The notes beneath the pieces were generated by a model. It saw only the letters and a program-made list of their open reading frames with translations, did no database searches and was not told the origin of the DNA. Both the position numbers and the translations under genes were made by a program. Shown piece after piece: positions 59,003 through 64,000 of a DNA stretch of 64,000 nucleotides (its first letter is position 1; each line of letters starts with the position of its first letter). This DNA is from Streptomyces broussonetiae (GTDB lineage Bacteria > Actinomycetota > Actinomycetes > Streptomycetales > Streptomycetaceae). The stretch covers positions 4,402,001 to 4,466,000 of the forward strand of contig NZ_CP047020.1 of assembly GCF_009796285.1 (NCBI RefSeq), read 5' to 3'.

Positions 59003-60433
59003 CTACTCGCTGTCCTTTCGGCCGCGTACCGCCTCCGCCAGATCCAGCGCCGCCGCTATGCGGACCGCCACGTCCTCGGCATAGGCCGTGTCGGACCGTT
59101 CGAAGCGGCTGCGGCCGGAGCCGCGCAGGAAGGTCACCACGCCCAGGGTCCGACCCCGGCTGCGCAGCACCGCGCACAGGGCGTGCACCGCGTCGCCGGG
59201 CCACTGCCGGGTGAGCGCCCACTCCCGGGCCAGTTCCGGCGGGACCGACCCGGCGTCCGCGCGCACGGGACCGGCCCGCTCCACGCACTGCACGGCCGGG
59301 TGCCCGGGCTCGTAGCGCACCGGCAGCCCGGCAGCCCCGGTGAGCTGGCTCGGCCCCGGCCCCCCGGCGGGGGTCTCGGCGAGCCGCACCAGCCGTACGG
59401 GGCTCTCCTCCCCGTCCGTGTGCGGGTCCACGCGCGGGGCGCGTGCCACCCGGTCGACCAGCGCGTGGTCGGCGAAGCCGGCGAGGGCGAAGTCCAGGTG
59501 GACGATGGCCGCCTCGAGCGCGTCCTCGCACTCGGCTGCGGCTCGGGCGGCGCGGTGCAGCTGGTTGGTGCGGAACCGCAGCAGCGCCGCCTCCTGCTCG
59601 CCCTGCTTCGTCTCGGTGACGTCCTGGAACAGCCAGCCCACGCCCAGCGGCACCGGCTCCTCCGCGAGCGGCGAGGCCAGCCGGACGAAGCCGCTGCGCC
59701 AGCAGCGCCGCTTCTCGCCCTGTGCAGTCCGCAGGGACAGCCACATCTCGGCGGGCGCGGGCGGGGCGCCCTCGGCCAGGACGTGCGTGAGCGCGGCCTC
59801 CAGCTCCTCCACGCCCTGGGCGAGCAGCTCGCCGAGCGGTCTGCCCAGCGCGGACGTGCGCCCGATGCCGAGCGCCCGGGCCGCGTGCGCGTTCACCACG
59901 GCCGGCCGCAGGTCGGCGTCGATGAGGACGACGCCCCAGGCCGCGTCCTCGAACAGGGCCTCGCTCAGCGCGATGGACCGCTCGAGGTCGATCTGCGCGT
60001 GCACCTCGCTGAACGCGCAGTACAACCCGGCGGGCTTGCCGTCCGGGCCCCGTACGGCGGCGGACTGCGTGCGCACGAGGACCCGCCCGCCGTCCTTCGT
60101 GACCAGCGCGAACTCGTGCACCTGCCGGCCCGGCGCATGCATCGCGGACATCAGCCGGGACTGGACCTCCTCGGCATCGGCGCTGCGCACCGCCCAGCCG
60201 GCGAAGCCGTGCCGCCCGACCGCCTCGGCGGCCGTCCAGCCGAGGATCCGCTCGGCCTCGCGGTTCCAGTGCGTGACGACCCCGTCGGCGTCGAACGCGC
60301 ACAGGGCCGCGTCCATGCCGTCGAGCAGCGCGGCGAGCAGGTCGGAGCCGCCGGACTCACCGGGGTCACCGGGCTCGTCGGGCTCGCCCGGCCCCAGTTC
60401 GTCAGTGGTCCCACTCCGCCGGGAAGCACTCAC
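59003..60433 (-). CDS. PAS/GAF sensory protein without output domain
   Basis: A 476-residue protein with two PAS domains (LLDGMDAALCAFDADGVVTH at about 34 and LFEDAAWGVVLIDADLRPAV at about 163, including PVPLGVGWLFQDVTETKQGE) and a GAF-like region at the C-terminus (HALCAVLRSRGRTLGVVTFL). No kinase, PP2C or GGDEF domain is seen, so it is a stand-alone sensor or scaffold. Ligand unknown. Upstream (60434-60546) lies its probable promoter. Confidence 0.87.
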   Translation of the reverse strand: MSASRRSGTTDELGPGEPDEPGDPGESGGSDLLAALLDGMDAALCAFDADGVVTHWNREAERILGWTAAEAVGRHGFAGWAVRSADAEEVQSRLMSAMHAPGRQVHEFALVTKDGGRVLVRTQSAAVRGPDGKPAGLYCAFSEVHAQIDLERSIALSEALFEDAAWGVVLIDADLRPAVVNAHAARALGIGRTSALGRPLGELLAQGVEELEAALTHVLAEGAPPAPAEMWLSLRTAQGEKRRCWRSGFVRLASPLAEEPVPLGVGWLFQDVTETKQGEQEAALLRFRTNQLHRAARAAAECEDALEAAIVHLDFALAGFADHALVDRVARAPRVDPHTDGEESPVRLVRLAETPAGGPGPSQLTGAAGLPVRYEPGHPAVQCVERAGPVRADAGSVPPELAREWALTRQWPGDAVHALCAVLRSRGRTLGVVTFLRGSGRSRFERSDTAYAEDVAVRIAAALDLAEAVRGRKDSE

Positions 60434-60546
60434 CTGGACCCCCTGGAAGCTGCGTCGGCGCCCGTACGGCGCACGGTTCGCTCACTGCCCTTCATTCAAC
60501 TGGAACGTGACACAGCCCACACCCTGTTCCCGCAACTTCCCGGCAA

Positions 60547-60833
60547 TCAATCGCCGCTCCACCGCAGATCCACCCACGTGTCACGCTCCCCGTCGAGCAC
60601 ATACCGCTCGATCTCCACAAATCCCCGCCGCCCGGCGAACCGGAGCCCCTCCTCGATCACCGTCGCACCCACGAGCGCATCCCCGAGAAAGGCGTACCGC
60701 AGCCGATGACGCTCCCGCCGCTCCCGCGCGTCCGCCAGGACATCGCGGCGGGCGGGACGACGGTGTTGTGGACGTGCCGCCACCGCTCGAGAAGGGCGTC
60801 GTCGCCGACGGGGACGATACGGAGTCCTGTCAT
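60547..60833 (-). pseudogene. GNAT acetyltransferase pseudogene (frameshift and internal deletion)
   Basis: From ATG 60833 the product reads MTGLRIVPVGDDALLERWRH followed by VHNTVVPPAAMS, the normal N-terminus of a small Streptomyces GNAT. It then leaves frame near 60740. The +1-type continuation LADARERRERHRLRYAFLGD ALVG restores the family sequence. It then jumps straight to EEGLRFAGRRGFVEIERYVL, skipping about 50 residues of the acetyl-CoA domain. One frameshift (near TCCTGGCGG) plus one internal deletion leave the gene inactive. The last stop is at 60547. Confidence 0.7.
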
Positions 60834-60858
60834 GCCCGGGACCGTAGCGAAAAAACGG

Positions 60859-60887
60859 TTGAACGGATTCGGGCGGCTTCCTAGGGT
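60859..60887 (+). promoter_or_regulatory. Sigma-70-type promoter candidate
   Basis: TTGAAC (60859-60864) and TAGGGT (60882-60887) are spaced 17 bp apart, a good vegetative promoter. It reads into GGGAGG (60904) and a 12-codon frame ATG 60921 to TAG 60957-60959 (MYENRTREVAAG), a possible leader peptide. No long gene follows on this strand. Confidence 0.45.
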
Positions 60888-61040
60888 GTGGGGTACACGA
60901 GAAGGGAGGTGGTTCGGCAGATGTATGAGAACCGGACGCGTGAGGTGGCTGCGGGCTAGCGGTCCGCCACCCCATCCAGTGCGGTGCCGGACCAGCGTGT
61001 GACAGACGCGCGCAGCCGGCCCAATCCCAGGCAGTCCACC

Positions 61041-61112
61041 CGACCCGCGAACTCGCCGGTACGTCCGGCCGGCTCCCGCGCCGAGAGGCGCAGGACCCGA
61101 GTTCGCGGGTCG
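61041..61112. other. Long perfect inverted repeat in the pdxH/pseudogene gap
   Basis: CGACCCGCGAACTCG (61041-61055) and CGAGTTCGCGGGTCG (61098-61112) are perfectly complementary with 42 bases between them. It could be the pdxH terminator (that gene ends at 61161, reading leftward) or the end of a small RNA from the promoter at 60859. The 327-bp gap 60834-61160 holds nothing else I recognise. Confidence 0.5.
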
Positions 61113-61160
61113 TCTGCTGTTCCGGGCCGGTGCACGTCCGGCGCGGCGCCCCTGCGGGTC

Positions 61161-61847
61161 TCAGGGGCTCAGGCGCTCCACCTTCCAGGTGCCTTCGGGC
61201 CGTGCCGTGTAGCGCAGCCGGTCGTGGAGGCGGTTCAGGCGGCCCTGCCAGAACTCGATGGTCTCGGGGACGACGCGGAAGCCGCCCCAGTGCGGCGGCA
61301 CCGGGACCTGCTCGCCGTCGGGGTAGCGGGCCTCCAGGTCGGCGAAGGCGGTGTCCAGCGCGGCGCGGGAGGCGACCACCGAGGACTGGGTGCTGGCCCA
61401 CGCGCCCAGCTGGGAGCCGTGCGGCCGGGTGCGGAAGTAGGCGGCGGTCTCGTCGCGGCCGGTGCGGCGGGCGGTGCCGGTGACGATGACCTGGCGGGAG
61501 AGCGGATGCCAGGGGAAGAGCAGGGCGATGTGTGGGTTGTCCGCCAGCTCGCGGCCCTTGCGGGAGTCGTAGTTGGTGTAGAAGACGAAGCCGTCGCTGT
61601 CGAACTGCTTCATCAGGACCGTGCGGGAGCTGGGGCGGCCTGCCGCGTCCGCCGTGGAGACGACCATCGCGTTGGGTTCGTAGAGCGTGCCGTGCAGGGC
61701 CGCGCGGGCGGCGTCCTCGAACCAGCGGGCGAACTGGTCCATGGGACGGGTGGCGAGGTCCTGTTCGGCGAGGCCTTCGGCCTGGTACTGCTTGCGCATG
61801 GCGGCGGGATCGAAGGCGGGGTCCAGGAGGGGTTCGCGGTCGGTCAC
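61161..61847 (-). CDS. pdxH: Pyridoxamine 5'-phosphate oxidase
   Basis: A 228-residue canonical PdxH. It has [21 protein letters not shown] and [20 protein letters not shown] (FMN site), [38 protein letters not shown] (substrate-binding RxH/GSxxGAWAS) and [20 protein letters not shown]. It oxidises PNP or PMP to PLP with FMN and O2. Start GTG 61847 gives [13 protein letters not shown]; the ribosome site is weak. Divergent from citrate synthase, with a palindromic site in the shared promoter. A second, less typical paralogue is at 21978. Confidence 0.92.
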   Translation of the reverse strand: MTDREPLLDPAFDPAAMRKQYQAEGLAEQDLATRPMDQFARWFEDAARAALHGTLYEPNAMVVSTADAAGRPSSRTVLMKQFDSDGFVFYTNYDSRKGRELADNPHIALLFPWHPLSRQVIVTGTARRTGRDETAAYFRTRPHGSQLGAWASTQSSVVASRAALDTAFADLEARYPDGEQVPVPPHWGGFRVVPETIEFWQGRLNRLHDRLRYTARPEGTWKVERLSP

Positions 61848-61893
61848 GCGGTCATCTTGCCGTACGTTCGCCGGAGGCTGTCTCGAACAGTCG

Positions 61894-61933
61894 TGACACT
61901 CAGTGTCGTTCGGGCTCCCCGTGTATGACACTG
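61894..61933. promoter_or_regulatory. TGACACT palindrome in the pdxH-citrate synthase promoter region
   Basis: TGACACT-C-AGTGTC (61894-61907) is a 6-bp inverted repeat around one base, and TGACACTG recurs at 61926-61933. It lies between the divergent pdxH and citrate synthase starts. The binding factor is unknown. Confidence 0.45.
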
Positions 61934-62041
61934 GGGGATATCGTGCTGGTCCCCTTGCGGTTTGGGTGACCACCGGATGACCACCGGACGATCGGGGCAT
62001 CACCGGGGTGTCCGCCGCCGACACATCACTAGGAGCCGCTG

Positions 62042-63142
62042 ATGTCCGATTTCGTACCCGGACTCGAGGGAGTCGTCGCGTTCGAGACGGAGATCGCCGA
62101 ACCGGACAAGGAGGGCGGCGCCCTGCGTTACCGGGGCGTCGACATCGAGGACCTGGTCGGGCAGGTCTCGTTCGGGAACGTGTGGGGGCTGCTGGTCGAC
62201 GGCGCCTTCAACCCCGGTCTGCCGCCCGCCGAGCCGTTCCCGATCCCGGTCCACTCCGGTGACATCCGGGTGGACGTGCAGTCGGCGCTCGCCATGCTCG
62301 CCCCGGTGTGGGGCCTGAAGCCGCTGCTCGACATCGACGAGCAGCAGGCACGGGACGATCTCGCGCGGGCCGCCGTGATGGCCCTGTCGTACGTCGCCCA
62401 GTCCGCACGCGGGCAGGGGCGGCCGATGGTGCCGCAGCGGGAGATCGACAAGGCCCAGTCGGTGGTCGAGCGGTTCATGATCCGGTGGCGCGGGGAGCCG
62501 GACCCCAAGCATGTCGCGGCCGTGGACGCGTACTGGACGTCCGCCGCCGAACACGGCATGAACGCATCAACGTTCACGGCCCGGGTGATCGCGTCCACCG
62601 GGGCGGACGTGGCCGCCGCGCTGTCCGGCGCGGTCGGCGCCATGTCCGGGCCGCTGCACGGAGGTGCGCCGTCCCGGGTGCTCGGCATGATCGAGGAGAT
62701 CGAGCGCACCGGGGACGCGGAGGCGTACGTCAAAAACGCGCTGGACCGGGGCGAACGGCTGATGGGCTTCGGGCACCGGGTGTACCGGGCCGAGGACCCG
62801 CGGGCGCGGGTCCTGCGGCGTACGGCGCGGGAGTTGGGGGCACCGCGGTTCGAGATCGCGGAGGCGCTCGAGAAGGCGGCGCTTGAGGAGCTGCACAACC
62901 GGCGGCCGGACCGGGTGCTCGCCACCAACGTGGAGTTCTGGGCCGCGATCATGCTGGACTTCGCCGAGGTGCCGGCCCACATGTTCACGTCGATGTTCAC
63001 GTGTGCGAGGACCGCCGGGTGGTCGGCGCACATTCTGGAGCAGAAGCGCACCGGGCGGCTGGTACGGCCTTCTGCGCGGTATGTGGGTCCCGGACCGCGG
63101 CGGCCCGAGGAGATCTCCGGGTTTGCGGATATCGCCCACTGA
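62042..63142 (+). CDS. Citrate synthase family protein
   Basis: A 366-residue citrate synthase-like protein. It starts [20 protein letters not shown] followed by [12 protein letters not shown]. Catalytic His regions are [20 protein letters not shown] and [20 protein letters not shown], then [18 protein letters not shown], and the acid site is in [20 protein letters not shown]. Citrate synthases condense oxaloacetate with acetyl-CoA. The shorter bacterial form may act as 2-methylcitrate or auxiliary citrate synthase. Conserved next to pdxH in S. coelicolor (SCO4388 from memory). ATG 62042 follows TAGGAG by about 8 nt. Confidence 0.9.
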   Translation: MSDFVPGLEGVVAFETEIAEPDKEGGALRYRGVDIEDLVGQVSFGNVWGLLVDGAFNPGLPPAEPFPIPVHSGDIRVDVQSALAMLAPVWGLKPLLDIDEQQARDDLARAAVMALSYVAQSARGQGRPMVPQREIDKAQSVVERFMIRWRGEPDPKHVAAVDAYWTSAAEHGMNASTFTARVIASTGADVAAALSGAVGAMSGPLHGGAPSRVLGMIEEIERTGDAEAYVKNALDRGERLMGFGHRVYRAEDPRARVLRRTARELGAPRFEIAEALEKAALEELHNRRPDRVLATNVEFWAAIMLDFAEVPAHMFTSMFTCARTAGWSAHILEQKRTGRLVRPSARYVGPGPRRPEEISGFADIAH

Positions 63143-63149
63143 GAAGGGT

Positions 63150-63212
63150 CGTTGGGGCGCGTGGGCGACTGCGGCGGGCGTCGTGGTTGCCCGCGCGGTT
63201 CCCCGCGCCCCC
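63150..63212 (-). repeat. Streptomyces interspersed intergenic repeat, copy 2
   Basis: Read on the minus strand, it begins GGGGCGCGGGGAACCGCGCG and continues AACCACGACGCCCGCCGCAG, matching copy 1 (37174-37236) at most positions. It lies directly after the citrate synthase stop. Confidence 0.55.
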
Positions 63213-63242
63213 GAGAATCGGGCCCTTGGGGCCCTGGTTCTC
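63213..63242. terminator. Hairpin between citrate synthase and the 2OG oxygenase gene
   Basis: An inner stem GGGCCC/GGGCCC (63220-63225 with 63229-63234) and an outer stem GAGAA/TTCTC form one imperfect hairpin. It overlaps the stop codon of the leftward oxygenase gene at 63241-63243 and lies between convergent genes. Confidence 0.5.
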
Positions 63243-64000
63243 ACGCCGCGGTCAGCAACTGCGCATGGTGCCTCTCCGCCACCAGTGGGTGAGCCCTGAG
63301 CTTGCCCTTCAACTCGTTGTAGCCGTACTGCGCGTACAGGGGGTTGGCGGGGTCGGTCGTGATGCCGGGAGCCGCTGCCGCGTGCGGGAAGGGCAGCGGC
63401 TCGATCCGCGCGTCCAGGCGGGGGTTGTAGAAGAACGGGACCGAGAAGCGTTCCGTGGCTCCGGGCGGGCTCACCACGCGGTGGTTGGTGGCGAGGAGGT
63501 AGCCGTCGGTCGCCACCTCCAGCAGTTCGCCGAGGTTGACCACGAAGGCACCCTCCAGGGGCGGGACGTCGTGGAAGAGGCCGTCCTCGCGCAGGACCTG
63601 GAGGCCGCCGATCGTGTCCTGCAGGAGCAGGGTCAGGAAGCCGTAGTCCTTGTGGGCACCGACGCCCTGGCCGGTGCCGTCGCCCGCGCTGCCGGGGTAG
63701 CGGACGAGCTTGAGGTGCGGGTGGGAGTGCGCGCCGAAGATCGGGTCGTAGAAGTCCGCCGGGGCGCCGATCGCCGTCAGCAGTTCGCGCAGGAGGCGCT
63801 GCGCGACCGCGCTCAGTCTGTCGATCCAGGCCAGGGCCGCCGTGCGCAGCTCGGGAAGGGCGGCCGGCCACTGGTTGGGGCCCTGGAGCCACCAGTACGG
63901 CGGCTCGCCGGGGGCGGGGGCGCGTGCGGGGCGTTCGGCGCCGATGTCGAGCTGGTCGCGCCAGTCGCGGGCACCGGCGGTGCGCTCGTCGCCGGTGCGG
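63241..64000 (-). CDS. 2-oxoglutarate/Fe(II)-dependent oxygenase, isopenicillin-N-synthase family (5' end outside window)
   Basis: The C-terminal 252 codons are present; the N-terminus lies beyond base 64000. The iron-binding 2-His-1-Asp triad is visible as GVGAHKDYGFLTLLLQDT (HxD) and the distal His in LLATNHRVVSPPGATERFSV, with the 2OG-binding Arg after it. The DQLDIGAERPARAPAPGEPP stretch and GPNQWPAALPELRTAALAWI match the DIOX/IPNS-like proteins found near citrate synthase in Streptomyces. Substrate unknown; the reaction should be a 2OG-driven oxidation. Confidence 0.87.
   Translation of the reverse strand, partial: RTGDERTAGARDWRDQLDIGAERPARAPAPGEPPYWWLQGPNQWPAALPELRTAALAWIDRLSAVAQRLLRELLTAIGAPADFYDPIFGAHSHPHLKLVRYPGSAGDGTGQGVGAHKDYGFLTLLLQDTIGGLQVLREDGLFHDVPPLEGAFVVNLGELLEVATDGYLLATNHRVVSPPGATERFSVPFFYNPRLDARIEPLPFPHAAAAPGITTDPANPLYAQYGYNELKGKLRAHPLVAERHHAQLLTAA

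Noticed and set aside
1-64000. tRNA, rRNA or CRISPR features
   Set aside because: I looked for tRNA-like CCA ends, rRNA conserved blocks and regularly spaced short repeats by eye and found none. A tRNAscan or CRISPR finder run would be decisive.

Overview
The window is a chromosomal segment of a Streptomyces species. Evidence: very high G+C with strong third-position G/C bias, GTG starts behind GGAGG-type ribosome sites, and hallmark genes: afsR, afsS and afsK (secondary-metabolism control), an IdeR/DmdR1-type iron repressor, sigma/anti-sigma/STAS proteins and F420-type enzymes. From memory the backbone follows the order of the S. coelicolor SCO4388-SCO4426 neighbourhood, read backwards.

Layout. 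1-5.1 kb: minus-strand catabolic operons (two amidohydrolases, two luciferase-like oxidoreductases, an SDR). 5.2-8.7 kb: afsR and afsS. 8.7-12.8 kb: FadD3-like CoA ligase divergent from a lipid-transfer thiolase/DUF35/crotonase operon. 12.8-16.5 kb: small hypothetical, afsK, VOC protein. 16.6-18.5 kb: TetR, Lrp and LysE genes. 18.5-31.2 kb: more catabolic operons (acyl-CoA dehydrogenase, second lipid-transfer protein, DUF35, DoxX, FAD monooxygenase, CoA ligase/crotonase, flavin reductase), interrupted by an IS701-type element at 22.6-24.0 kb. 31.2-34.9 kb: two MFS transporters and a GlxA-type regulator. 35-45.3 kb: two further catabolic blocks (alcohol dehydrogenase, three acyl-CoA dehydrogenases, SDR, cyclase, amidohydrolase, CoA ligase) with a HATPase regulator between them. 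45.3-64 kb: conserved backbone (sigma/anti-sigma, STAS, EF-hand, purU, lipoprotein, XRE/TPR regulator, prim-pol-like protein, hydrolase, dmdR1, SIS, PAS, pdxH, citrate synthase, 2OG oxygenase).

Main discovery. The catabolic operons, spread over about 43 kb, share one palindromic operator, TCTGACG-N3-CGTCAGA. I count 13 copies in 9 promoter regions (5 with a perfect 12-base core, 8 with one core mismatch). Nearly all lie 4-50 bp upstream of a start codon; the second member of a pair can lie up to about 80 bp upstream. I noticed no such good match at the backbone genes I inspected. This defines a single regulon, probably repressed by a TetR-type protein; the TetR gene at 16604 is the nearest candidate. 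Gene content (FadD3-like ligase, paired FadE-type dehydrogenases, Ltp/DUF35 aldolase-type pairs, hydroxysteroid-type SDRs, flavin reductase, F420/luciferase-like oxidoreductases, ring-opening-type hydrolases) resembles actinobacterial steroid side-chain or ring-C/D breakdown, but no KshA, KstD or HsaC-type ring-opening gene is visible. The substrate is therefore unknown, perhaps another polycyclic or alicyclic carboxylic acid.

Smaller points. The IS701-type element sits exactly in a CTAG shared by two convergent stop codons and disrupts neither gene; its own transposase is frameshifted. There is a GNAT pseudogene, a 5'-truncated gene remnant, two 18-bp minisatellites, and several unexplained promoter palindromes. 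No rRNA, tRNA or CRISPR array was recognised.
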